The notes under the pieces are model-generated. The model worked only from the letters and a program-made list of their open reading frames with translations. It searched no databases and had not been told where the DNA came from. A DNA stretch of 64,000 bases from Trochalopteron elliotii (taxonomy: Eukaryota > Chordata > Aves > Passeriformes > Leiothrichidae): assembly GCA_024734555.1 (NCBI GenBank), contig JANPWX010020113.1, positions 43,600-107,599 on the forward strand, in the 5' to 3' direction. The translations under genes and the position numbers were made by a program. Shown here piece after piece: positions 33,890 to 46,666 of this stretch (the stretch's first letter is position 1; each line of letters opens with the position of its first letter).

Positions 33890-36800
33890 ACTTTTAACTG
33901 CAGTTACCCAGTCTAAGCTACCTCATTAAGGTTTTCTTCCTCTGCCTCACTGTCTCCAGGATAAGCATTATGTATATCCATGTGAGTAGATGAATTTGCT
34001 AGGAAACCAATGCAGAAGTGATCATGAATGGGTATTTTTGACCTACTTTTAAGAAACTATTTTGTTATGATGTGTTCATTTTATTGTTTGGGACTGATGA
34101 AAAAACAGTCTTAATGTTTTTTCCTTGGAGAACTGCTTGTGTGCAGCTGTGCAAATTCACAGGAATATTTACCTGCTCAAAATACAGTGCCCTGCTGACA
34201 AACTGCAGCTCTGATTATGCCATTGTGCTTGTTCTGAACTTCCCATCATGTTACAAGTAATTTTGCTAATGAACAGTCACAGGGGCATCCTCTGGGGAAA
34301 ACTGTTTAAACCAGCTTATTGTGTTACCTATTAATAATAACCAAGTAAAGCTTAATAGACTTTTGTTGGGAGTTTGCTATTTGTGTTTTGTCCCTGCTTG
34401 ATGCATCAAGTAGCAGGATTACTGTGGTGTCAGTTTTGGAAGTACTGATATTTATTCTTTGCGCAGTTTACTAGTAATGGTCACTATCAAAATCTACATG
34501 TAAGCTTTAGGTTTCATAATTGTTTTGGTTAAAATCAAAAGCAATTCTTCCTCTTTAAAAAATTGAAGTCTCAATTCCATGTGGCTGTGCAAGGTTGTTG
34601 GAGGTGGAATAGCGGCACCAGTGGATACTCTTGGAAACTGGCCAGTGAAGTTAAATTGACTTATCACCCTAAGAATACTTTTCTTATGCTGTGCAAAGCA
34701 CTGGATAGAAAAATGTTGCTCTGTCTTTTAAGGATTTGTCAGTCATTTAAGTGTCACATGCTGCTAAATTTTTTTCCAGCTCAAGAGACCATATTTTTGA
34801 CCGTGCTTGAGTTTAAATCCCCTGAAATCCATATTCAGTGTCTCTTTTATTAATTAAACTGAAAAGTACTTGAAGGAGTTGCAATTACTTTAGGATAATG
34901 TAAATATATCCTGCTCTTTGTATGCTGGGGATGAGAGACACAGTGTTTAAAAGTGGGTATCTTCACTGGTATTCTCTGTTTGGAAGAAGCTTAACATGGG
35001 TTCTGATCATTCTGAGATGGTTTAAAGCCAGGATGTCAGTTTTGTGTCTGAGCCTTGAATAGCCAGGAGCTGGTATATGGCCACAATGTTGAGGGTTTTT
35101 TGTTCTTTTTTTCAAGTGACTCATTATCTGTTATATGTAAAGTGGAATAATTATTTTTGAACATGTTGTCATCAGTGGATTAAGTGTAATGCTTCAATCA
35201 AATTAATCTTTGGGGTTTTTTTCTTTTTTTTTTGTTTTTCTTTTTTTTTTAATCTCCCTCTGGATTAAAGTATTTATAATGACATTAGTTAACATTTACT
35301 CACTAGGATTGAAAAGCAAACATCAAAGACTTGCCCAAAACTGCAAACTGCTTTCTTCTGTAATGTAATATAAAATGACTTGATGCTCATTGCGTCTTTC
35401 TTAACCGTAGCATAAGAACCCCTTTCCATCTCTGAATCCACAGCTGTAGATATGCACATGAATACAGCAAATACCCATCTCCATTTCCAGTCAGGCTGCG
35501 TCTTCATAAATCCTCGATTCTCTCATATTGCAGTTGTAGTACCTAAATCAGAAAAGCATCTGGATAAAAAGCAATTATAGCTATTTGACTTGGATGAAAT
35601 TAAGACTACATGGTGTGCCAGCTGGGAGAGCCATGGGAGCTGTCTGCCCTCTCCCAGTGATGCAGACACACGCTGCAAAATTCATTCAAACTTTGCTTTT
35701 TTGGTGCCTAATTAGCAGCAAATGCCAAAAGCGCTCACTTCCATATACAATTTTCCCAAAGGCCCATCTGATATCCCTGCAAAACCCAGCACTGACTCCA
35801 GACATCCAAGATGACATTTCCCTTGGTCTGTGTTTTGAGATAGGACAAGAACAATGGGGAAGAAGACCTGGGAAAATCCAGATTATGTAGTTTCTTTGTC
35901 CTGTTAACATCAGAGAGTTCATCATCTGCAGATATTCATTTTTCTGTGATTCCCCTCCCCTTAGAAAGTTGTAAAGTCCAAGAACCTGGTCCAGGGAAAG
36001 CAATTCCTGCCAGGATCCAGCCAGTCTTGTAACTTCTTGGGATAATGGAGTTGTGCTGAAGGGATGAGCACTGGTGCAGCAGAACATGGCTGACAGCCTG
36101 GCTGTGGCTCTACAGGCCCCTTGGGTGGAAGAATCACTTTACCTGTTCTCAGGACAAAAGTGAGTTGTTTTCTTATAAGCAATGCTATTTTTAAATTGCC
36201 CATTCTGTTTCTGAGGGGTGGGATCTCTAAGGAGTGGCATTTTAGTAACAGTCAGAAGCTCAAACCAGTAGTCTGGTCCTGTAGTGGAATAATGGCAATC
36301 ATGGATTAGGGCAGTTCGCATGAGGATAAATAAAGTTCTCCGTAAAGGCTTACAGTCTTAATCTGATGGGCTGGTTGGACATCAAAAAATAATTCGATAC
36401 CACAGCAACAAGTGCAGTACAAATATCTGGAGAACTTTCTAACCAAAGAGTTGGGGATGATCTGATCAGAAAAGATCATAGTACTTTTCTTTGCAAAGTT
36501 CATTCTGCCTACCAGAATTGTTGTTCCTTCTTAATCTGCCCTCCAGCTGGTGATCACCTCACCTTTACACTGGTGTCTGACTCTGCTGGTCACTGTTTTT
36601 TTAATCCTTTGGTTTTGTAGATGATGTCTCTTACTTCCTCTGCTCCTGATCAGAACAGATAAAGCTGAGGCTTTTTTAGTGGCACTGTCCTTACATCAAG
36701 AGAGAAAATAGCCCATTGTTGATAAATCTATTCATAATTCAGCTTGTGCATTCTTGGAACTATATAAGCAGTTTTAAGCTAGTGAAAGGCATGTGCATGT

Positions 36801-37510
36801 TGCAGGAGTAATGTGTGTCCCATTTCCTTCTGGCTTGCACCTCACGTGGTGTGTGGAGGGTTGTGTGCAGTGGTTACCCAGAGATCTGGAGGGAGAGTCA
36901 AGCTCTCATGTGGCACTTTATGCTTTCCATGCTCTGTGAAAGTGTGCTTTTCTTGCACACCATATGTAGCTTATCGGGTATTTTTTCTTTTGTATTTTAG
37001 TTTAAATTTGAATAATGATTCTGTGTGTGCAAATGTGGTCAGAAAAAATAGTCTTAAAGGGCAGAGTTATACTTTGCTTAATTGATGCAGTTTTTAGTCC
37101 TGTGAGTATTGCAGGACCCATTCACCTGTGAAAAGGTGATTGCAGTTTGAGAGCAAGCTAGGAAATCTGGGTGGCTTTCCTGCCTGTCACCAGTTCACAT
37201 GTTCTTATTGCCAGTCTTTTACAGGTCATTAAGTGAACTTCTTTTCTCAATCTATAGGCTCCATATTTTGATGTCCAGCTCTGTTGGACCTGCTGATTAC
37301 CCACTCTGGGGAAAATATGGCGAGATGTGTTTTCACAACCTTACTGAAACAACATGGCTTGTTTTTTTCATGAATTCCACCATTAGTGACACACAGGAGT
37401 CTTCCAGAGTTCTTTAATGACCAGGTAATTTGTATAGATGATGTAGCCCAGATAACCTGGGAGTGGTGCTACAGCAGGAGCCATAAGTGGCTGACATTCC
37501 TGAGGGGATG
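33890..37510. other. Downstream flank of KLHL13, nothing recognised
   Basis: Unique-looking AT-rich sequence with T-rich tracts (35214-35252). Overlapping open frames on both strands around 35585-36321 have no recognisable domain or codon pattern. Confidence 0.5.
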
Positions 37511-37516
37511 GTCTCC

Positions 37517-38106
37517 TGTTACACTTCTGCTTGCTTTATTTCGGCCGAGGTTAGGATGAAAGACACGGGAAACATAGAATCGAGTTTGGTCTTGGTTGTT
37601 TATTATATCTTATTTGTTTACAGTATTTACAGTTTCACGAAGCATGAGCTCCAACTTGCCAGTTAAAGAAACATGACAAAATGGAGACCTAACTTTTACC
37701 AAGGCTATTTAAGAGATAATTACTCAATGCCAAAGTGACACTTATATTATTTATGTTTTTGACCCAATAGTGACCATTTGATGTTCGCAATGCAGACATC
37801 TTTCACCCAATTAGAGAAAGCCACCCAGATTCATGAAGAAGATGGAAGACGAAGGTGAAGAAGAAGAACTCGGACAACACCCTGAATCCTCCATCTTGGC
37901 CCATACACATTGCTTTATACCAAAAACCCTAAACCTAAGTTTCTACCTTGTGAGATCACACAACACTAACTACACACCCACAACCCCTGTGCTATCACAC
38001 AATCTCGGAAACCTGTTCCAAGACCTCAAGTCAAATGCGGTGCCTGCCTGAGGGTCAGCACCCCTCAGCTCAGAAAGCCTGAAATTTTCAGCCTCCAGGG
38101 TTCCAA
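37517..38106 (-). mobile_element. Probable solo LTR (family E)
   Basis: On the minus strand it ends GTGTAACA and has a TATA-like CTTAAATAGCC near 37715 and AATAAACAACC near 37600. GTCTCC at 37511-37516 and 38107-38112 may be a 6-bp target duplication. The minus-strand start then reads TTGGAACC, needing one change from TG. Local CpG content and composition differ from the flanks. Boundaries are less certain than for the other LTRs. Confidence 0.6.
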
Positions 38107-38483
38107 GTCTCCTACTATATGTATTACTTTGGCTCGAGTGTTGTTTTTTTCCCCATCTTTGGGAGTATTTATTGCTGTTGTTTGAGTTTTTAACTTTTTA
38201 TTTATGAAGTGAGTAATGCCTCTCTGGGTCTGCAGTGGGAGCAAAAGGTTCAGGTGGCTCTTTCAGAGCTTCATGCTGTCAGGCTATTCACACGGTTATT
38301 AAACCCTTTCTATCTGGAGCTCTGTTTCCTAAGCATTTCGGAGAAATCGTTCTGCAATGTGAAAAAATCTCAGATGAAAATGTGTTTGGGACTGGAAGAG
38401 AAATGCATATTGTTTTAGAATTTTTTTGTCATGGTTTAGAGGTTAGTTTGGACTTTGAGCTCTCACAGACTGAATAGGGAGTG

Positions 38484-38507
38484 ATATATATATATATATA
38501 TATATAA
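38484..38507. repeat. (TA)n microsatellite
   Basis: About 11-12 TA units in an AT-rich context. Confidence 0.9.
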
Positions 38508-41159
38508 TTTTTTAAATAACTTATAGTTGGCTTAAGTGAGTCAAAGCTCAGTTGTTTGTACCTGCTTGCACTCTTGGCTGGCCTGTTGCTGTATTCTCTC
38601 TCAGACCACAGCATTCTGTGCTGTCTGGCATGTTTCCTTTTGTAAGAGCACCTCCTGTCTTCCCTGCTGCCTGTTGATTGAGTTCCAAAATAAATCTGAG
38701 CTTGGATTCTTACAACTAAAGTACCTGTGGACCTAAAGACCATGTGGAGCTGTGGATTTGGCATTTAATTCCCCACCAGCCCCTCACTGCTTTGCAAGAT
38801 GTTCCCAAACCCAACTAAAATCTGTGTGCAGGAGGCAAATCTCTCAGGCTGAAAATTTTAGTAACCTGGGCATCTAAAGACCACCAGAGTGTCCTCGTCC
38901 CCTTTGCAAGGAGAGTTGTGCATGCGAGCTGCTGAGTGCTCTGAAAGGGGGCAGACACAGGAACTCCTCGGGTAACCATACTTTTTGTTGGTCTTTAATT
39001 CTGCTCTAATTCTGCTTTCTTCTGTGCCCAGATGGAGATCATGGGAGGGAAGGTCAGGGTTGGGTCACACTTTCCAGCTCTCAGTAGAGAGCAAGTTTGT
39101 TTATTCTCATCTGTCTGCACAACACTACAGGAAAAAGAACTGTTAGGAGCATTTCAGATTTTAAACATTGTTTCACAGAACAGTATTCATTAATAAAGGA
39201 GAAATTAGTCTGTTTTAACCTGTGTTTCTCATAACCAGGATTGTTCCAAAATACTTGCCTTCTGTTGAATTAACTTTTCCTTTACCTCCCTTGTTCAACA
39301 TTACTGAAAAAAAAATTGCTTGGTTTCTTTTCCATTTGTTTTTCATTGCTTGTAACCTTTTCTTAGAAATGTGGAAATAATTTTCCTTACATGTTTTATG
39401 CACTGAAATAAACACACCACTGATCACCCGAGTCCCCTCCCCATGTTTCTTACTCAGTGCCTGCCAGTGTATCTTTCCATATTTTTACCCAAATGTTTGA
39501 CAGCTGTCAACAAATACCATCACAGAGTCATAAAATTCCTGCTGATGGGTGCTGCATTGTTAGTTGGGGTAAAGAGGGGTCATCTCTTTTCTTAAACACT
39601 TCTGGAAAAAAATTGCTTTGAAGAACAGGCCTGCCCTGTTTAATACATTTAAATGCAGATCGTTTTGGCCTGTGGTTAACTTTAGTTTTGAATATTTGAC
39701 TCTTTCAGATATGTAATTGCAACGAGTGCCTACAGTGGCTGTTTATAGAGTGTGTATTCCCTGCTGGTATGTGGGCGAGGCACTGGATGCTGAGGTTTCC
39801 TTGGCCCCTGCCTGCGAGGTCTCCTTCCTACCCAGGAAGACTCATTGGGACTGATGTTCTTCCATCTTCAGGGGAACAACCTTGTGCGACTAAAGAACCT
39901 CTACCAGGGTCAGGAGCAGTGAACTTGGAAGGAAAATCAAAGCAGTTTCCTAATTGCAGTTAAAGCACAGCCCAAGTTTCCAGAAAGCAGAGAGAGAGGC
40001 GCTGTCCCTTAGGCATGTTTTGTCCGGAGTTGAGGATATTAGCAATGAAAGGATTGTTGCTGTAAATAAAGACAATAAAATAAATCCCTACATCTTCCCT
40101 CAAAACAGAGAGATTGCTTCTGTTGATATACCACACTATTAATATTTGACTTTGTGTGTATATGGGATGTCCCAAGTGCTCAGATCACATAAGTGATGCC
40201 CTAGTTCCCATAAGTCAGTGTTTTCTACCTAGTCAATTCTGAATAATGTTTTAAAATTACATAGAATATTAGAGGATACGCTTTTCTGTTTTTTTTCCTA
40301 AGCCTTTTTAAATGAGATTTTATGTATCTAGTTATTTCAGCATTATTGCATTTAGTTAAACCCAGGAAACATGAAATGTCAGGTTTTGGTTCATCATTCA
40401 GGTCTTTTTGGAGTTTCTGCTTCTCCTTTTCACTTTACAGAGTTTTAAGGAGGTGATGTTTCTTCTTATGGCAAGAAGAAACAAAGAAAAGGAAATATCA
40501 GATGCAATTGATAGTGTCTGCTGTCAGCAGCCATTTGGGACAATTTTATGATTTACAATCCTGTCAAATTTATCTTGTGTAATAACCCAGGAGGTTTCAA
40601 TTTGGCCTGCAGTGACACAGTGCTGGGAAAGGAAAAACCAAACATCTTTGCATTATTCCCTGCTCTGTGAGTTTTGTCTTACACCATGGAATAACAATGC
40701 GTACTTGCCTGCATGGAGGCACTGGAGCCTCAAATCCCATCCCTGCTCCTGTCAGGAGGATGGGTCCAGTCTCCACTGTGCCAGAGCTGCCCAGAGCCAG
40801 GGGCCATCTGTGGCCACCTCTGCCCCAGCTGGTCTCCAGCCCATGGCTCTGGGAGGCTGAAGGGATGGAGCGTGACTTTGGGAAGGCAGGTGCTGCTGTG
40901 CCTCTCTGAGCAGGGACCAGCAGGGCTCCACTGTGGACAGCAGAGCCATAAAAATACCTTCATCCAGCCTGCATGAAGGAAGGATTTTCTCTTTTACCTT
41001 TGATTGTTCATCAGAATACTTTGAATCTTGGCTCTCCAAAGCATAGGACAAATTTGAGCTGCAATCATTGCATGTAGAGGTCACTAAGAGTATGTCTGAG
41101 TGATCTCATCTAGTTTTAGCACTTATCAGTCACTGATTTTGGAGAGGGTGGGGATTTCT

Positions 41160-41174
41160 CCCCCCCCCCCCCCC
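41160..41174. repeat. Homopolymer C run of 15
   Basis: A run of 15 C in otherwise ordinary sequence; a possible length error in assembly. Confidence 0.9.
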
Positions 41175-43132
41175 AGTTTTCTGCCAAGCCCCTAAATATT
41201 TCTCAAACATTTTGTGAGTCTGATTCCAGGCAGGCTGAACCATGCAGAGGTTTAAGTAGTTAGAGACATGACAGACCTCTTCATGTCACCAAGCATGTGC
41301 CCTGTACTTCGGGATGCTGATAAGAAAAAAGCTGTGACCTTGTTTGCTCTCCCTATCCTTACTTCTTCCCCAAAGAAAACCCATCCTCATTGCAAACCAG
41401 CATTTTCATTAGACCAGGCATCAGATTGGGAGTTTTAAAAGATGCCTCACATTCTTCATCTCACTCTTCATTTTTGCTGTCTTTTCAAAATTAAGATGAA
41501 TTTTTTTGTCTTAATATCATGTGGCATGAGAGACCAATGCCATTCAATAAACATGCAGCTTGGAACTTAGGGTTACAGCAGAAACTATGCTTCCAAAAGA
41601 ATCACATTTCATTTTCCTCTTCCATATTTACACACTTATAAATGTGGACTTTCTGGAATTTAGATAACTTGATAGAGGTGACATGTGCCATATGGTCTTT
41701 AGGACAAATTCCAGCTTCATTAACAGTTCACTGGCTGAAAAGAATAGCAGTTAGTCTTTCGTGTAGTCTAAAATCAACTTGTCAATTAGCAAACTAAAAA
41801 TTACTGAAATTACTGGAGTTTCTTTTTACAGAAGCCTCTGCTCTGAGCCTTCTCCCTACACCCCCTGTAGAGCTGACTTTGCAGCATCAAACCATTACAC
41901 TCTGTGTTCACTGTTACTGCTTTGCCACTGGAAATGGGTCAGGATTAAGCAGAAGAATCTCAATGTGTGTGATGCAAATATGAAAGCTGAGGCAAGTGAA
42001 ACCTCTCTATTGCTAAATCTTATGGGCACAGTGCTGGGAGTGGAGGGAGGGACCTGCTGGAAGAAGCCCTGAATGTTGTAGCTGGTGGGCAAAACCAGTG
42101 CTCTGAGAGCAGGAGTGCCATGAACCTCCAGGGAGAGGTGATGTCCAGCAGGGTGGCTCCTCAGTAACCAGCACTGCCATTTGTTCAGGTTCTGGATGGG
42201 GATGTGGGGAGAGCAGGGCCAGAGTCTGGGAGGGGCACCCTTGGCCTGGCCTACCCAGGGGCTGGGTCTTGGTCAGAGGGTATGATACATCTTTATTTTC
42301 CTAGTTCCATTTGCTGGAGGAAGACCTTTCTCTTTTCTGTTTCTTTTCTAAGCCACATGGGAAGCCTGTATTCCCTTACACATAAAATGGTAACAAATAA
42401 TTTATTATACTCTTCTGAAGCTGGTTATCAGCTAAGGTTTGAAAGACTTGTTTTCTCCAACTGTTTATTGATATTACTTTTTGTTTTTTCTCAAAAGCCC
42501 TAACATCAGGTGATCTACCTGAAGGAGTATGGGGGATCAGGTGACTTTTTTGATGTCAACAGCAAAGACTGTGCTGTCAAGTGGCTGTATTGGCCACCCA
42601 TGGAAGGCACAGGAGAACCTCATGACCACTGGTTATTTTATGAAAATAGCTCTTGAACTGCTTCAAGTAACTGGATTCATCATAAGAGTAAGTCTGCTGT
42701 GATCAAATATCTAGTGCAGGCTGCCCCTCCTGTCTCTGAACTCATCCCTGTTGGTTAATGCCTCTACAAAATGCTGTGCATGGCTGCTGTGATGGGAACC
42801 ATCAGCCCCTGAACCCACTGTGCTGTTCTTGCTGAAGGTGGGATGCCCCTTGTTCAACTTCTAGTTTCTGCTCTCTAACTGTGAACTTTATCCATGTGAT
42901 TTGACAGCCTTCAGTGAAAACACTTCACTGGAGGAGTAAGTAAAGGCATCTGCAGAGGCTTGTGACCCCATTATCTGCAGATCCTGGACAGCACGTTCTC
43001 AGATGTGTGGTACTGGGGGGTGGATATTGGATGGCCTTGTGTGCCTTTCAAAATGGGAGTAATATTTTGGAAAGACCCAATCAAATGACTGTAAAGTAGC
43101 TTCTTCTCTGGATATGTTACCTGTTGCTTGAT

Positions 43133-43152
43133 GGGGGGGGAGGGGGGGGGGG
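43133..43152. repeat. G-rich run (20 bases, one A)
   Basis: Eight G, one A, then eleven G. It could form a G-quadruplex on the plus strand and may be mis-sized in assembly. Confidence 0.85.
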
Positions 43153-46100
43153 AGCAGGTTGAGAAGCCAAAGCATTGTAATGTAAAGACCCTGGCAAGAG
43201 AGACCCCAGGTATCTGAATTGACCAACACCAGAAATGCTTATTTGGGTTTGTTAGACAGTTCCTCAGTTTTCTCTTTGCCCTCCCAGTCCTGACCCCTTT
43301 GCTTGGAAAACACACAGATGACTCCATGTCTGACAGCTCTGAATACAGGAGGGGAGGGTTTCCCCACAGGCAGCTCTGCTCCTGCAGCTCAGAGGAGCAG
43401 CTGTGGGACTCTGCTCCTGTTCCCATAGCACTGCTGAGGTGGCACGAAGAACAAGGTCATAGCACACAAGCTGAACTTCAAAAATTATTTTAGTAACTGT
43501 GCTAATGATAGTGGAACTGAGCTGGAAATGTTCCTGTCTGAAAGAGCTGGGCTGCAGAAAGCCACCTACTTTTTCTCTATAATTCAACAGAAACTGGGTT
43601 TGCTCCTAAGTGCAGCCTGGTTTGAAACCAACCCTTGTGTGGACTTGCAGGGGTTAATGCCCATCTCCACTGTCAGATGGAAACTCCCAGGGCTGGTAGG
43701 GATGACTGAGCGGAGCATGCAGAGGAGCTTGCAGGCCCCTTGCGTGTTGTCTGCTGTGCAGTCTGCTCTGTATTTAGGCTGTCTTGTCTTGCTAATCACA
43801 TCTCATCTGTCAGCTCTCTGTGGCTAGAAACAAATTGTAAACAAGATGTCGAGGTGGAGTGGGATGAATTGTTTTAAAAAGGGGACAAAAAGAATCAAAC
43901 CATCTTGAATGGCTAAAAATTTGAATGGGTAAATAGCATCTGAATGTTCCTTTTAAAAATTATTTTTAGTGCATGTTTTATCATAGCTAATGGATGATGG
44001 TTTATACATGAACATTTGGTTGTAAAGATGTACACCACAGTGGCAAATCTAAAGCAGTTTCATTCCTTCTCAAGGCCTGTAGCAGGTGCTTTACCATTTT
44101 TCCACCATTAAGACACTGGAAAGGGCTGCAGCAGTTTAGTAGCAACTTTTTCTTGCAAACAGTACAACCCCACCGACCAACACCAGCAGCATTTGCCCTG
44201 TTCACACCTTGCAGAATGTCTGATATTTCTGTGCTTCATTTACCAGATTTGCCCAGTAGCAGGACTCTGGTAATATGATCACAGACAATATAAGAGAGAA
44301 TATGTCCTGTAGGCACAGAGAAAAGATTTATAGTTTACTTATTCAGTAAAAGTTACTTTGGTTACTAATTAGAACTAATTTTATTTACTTCTTAGAATTT
44401 CTATCACCAATAATTGTGTGTTCTCAGCTGAAAAAAGTGATGAACAGGAAGGATGTAACAGAGGAACTGTTTTTCCTCAGTTGAAGAAGATGCAATGTTA
44501 AATACTCAGATGCTATGGTTTATGTTCATTTAAAGTCCATTTTCCTTCCAGCTCCAGTGAATGATGTGGAACCAGGTGAAATGTTTGTGTGTGGGTCACA
44601 GATTAGATTTATATATCTTGATGGAAAGTTATTTCAAATAATTTTAGGCTTAGAAAACAAATCTGGAGCATGTTCCCAGCATTACTATAGGTATATGAAC
44701 AAGTTTTGGTTGTGGCCATCACCAAGTAGAGAGTGAACAGTTTTCACCAAAACAATTTGATAAAATTACAGGTAAAATGAGTTTTATGAAAGCTACAGGG
44801 ATTTTTAAAGAAATGTTAGGAAAAATACTGCTTATCTTTCAGCCTGTGTGGAAGGTTCTTAGGGTTTTGCTGATGAAGGATGGTGAAGGCCAGGGAAGCA
44901 CTCAGGTCTTTAAATGCCCTTTGGAAAAGCTGCTGGTACCTGAGAGCTTCTACCCCCTCTCGGGCACAGCTTCCTCCAGGCAGGGGAGTATCTTCCCTGC
45001 AGGCTCTGCTTCCAGCTGTGACAGGGGCTGGATTCAGCAATTTTGGTGTTACCAGCTGCTCCTCACTGAGCTGTGCTTTTGGATTGGGTGATGGACAGAG
45101 AGGGAGAAAGGGAGATCCTGACCAGCCCTGTGACCAGCACACTCACGGGAAATGCTTTGTATAGTCTTAAGAATTTCCAGTTGTTTGCTTTAACACTTCT
45201 GTAAACATATTTTTTTTAGCAAATTGAGCCTTTATGTGGAAGGGCAATGCAGGGCTCATGCTGCATCTCACAGGCTGGAGAACTTCTGCAGGAGTGATGT
45301 GACAGCATGGAAAAATTCAACAAGAAACTGCCTGTAATTCAGGGCCAGCATCTTGTGATGAAGAGACATTAGAGAGCTGTGACTTAAACAAGAACTAAGC
45401 CTGATGCAGGTGTAGAGCTCTTCAGTAAGGTGGTGGTTCCAGGTGGCACAACCCTGCCAGGTCAGTGCAGCTCCTGTCAAGGACCTCCAAGACATGCCAT
45501 AAAGGGAATAAAAGAGTGTAGCTGTGGGTACGATGCATGGTCTGAACACAGGGAGTGGTAGGGGCTAATTTACACCTGCACAAGATTATTGCTGGGTTTT
45601 GCATGTAGTGGTCTGGTGGTTCTTTTGTATTCTCACAAGAAAATAACTGATTGCTCTGACTGTTTTTACCCCTCAGAAAGGCAGAAAGCCATCGTTTAGT
45701 TTCTTTGATGTATTTTTCATGTATATTAGTCTGTGCTGTTGTATTAAATAAGAGTAACCATGATTTGCTAATGAGAATCACTGTATTCCCAGGGACAAAC
45801 CAAGAGTAGTTTTAGCAAGGGGATAGACTAATGAGATCACTGAGAGGATACGTGGTTGAATTAACTATTGCTATTTAATATACAGACATTTTGCAAAGGA
45901 TTAGACATTGTAAATCCAGTGGCCTTCCCAAGTAGGATAACTATCACTTTGAAATTATATTTAATTGTCCACTCTTGACTTTTATGTCATTTAGTGTGTC
46001 TAGCCATGCTATTAGTGACTTACTTCAGGAAAGGCCTGCTGTGACCTTACAATACACAAACCTCTAGACAGTTCCTCTTTATCCTTCTCTCTGGGCAGTC

Positions 46101-46224
46101 TGTTGTTCAGGAATAAAGGCTTGACATAAAGGAAAATAAAATTTAGCTGTACCAGTGGGGGAGGGAGGGGCAAAATCAAAGGCTATTTTTATGTGTAGAA
46201 GAGCCCTTGATGCTGATGGTTTTG

Positions 46225-46660
46225 TGTTGCAGAATTCCTCAGGGAAGGTGAACATGATGTCTACCTAGGCCTTGAACTACCCGAGCTGAGGCCTTAACAG
46301 GGGCCTGAGTGAGGCCTTGAAGCCTGTGACGCAGCTAGAAATTCTTAGCCAAGTGTGGCGCAGTTAGAAATTAGTAGTTAAGGTGTCAGGGAAAGATAAC
46401 AGGGTTGTGAAGGTCACTGAATAGACTTGTTAGTGAGCACGTGATAGCCACCTTAAGAGTAAGTAAAATAAAGTGTGTTTTCATACTTCTCTCTGCTGTG
46501 TGCCAATGAAAAGCTGCTGTGATTGTAAACTATATAGAAATGTATATAAGTAACCATCTTAGCTGAAATAAAGCAGAACGTAGCTGTTAACCATATTGGC
46601 TTGATCTGCGTTCTCTCTATACTCCGACTTCCTTTTTATCTCAGGCCAACCCTGGTAATA
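46225..46660 (+). mobile_element. Solo LTR, family A
   Basis: A perfect 6-bp duplication GTTTTG flanks it (46219-46224 and 46661-46666). It begins TGTTGCAGAATTCC and ends CCTGGTAATA, 436 bp, the same length as the copy at 17469-17904. It contains CCAATGAA (46502), TATATAAG (about 46543) and AAATAAAG (about 46565). The visual match to the 17469 copy is very close throughout, suggesting a fairly recent family. Confidence 0.95.
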
Positions 46661-46666
46661 GTTTTG

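Larger units (their letters stand above)
38113..46218. other. Intergenic sequence, no gene recognised
   Basis: Contains a TA dinucleotide run (38484-38507), a C run (41160-41174) and a G run (43133-43152). GC content rises around 40700-40960 and 43260-43440, but the overlapping open frames there, on both strands, show no domain and are probably chance. Confidence 0.5.
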
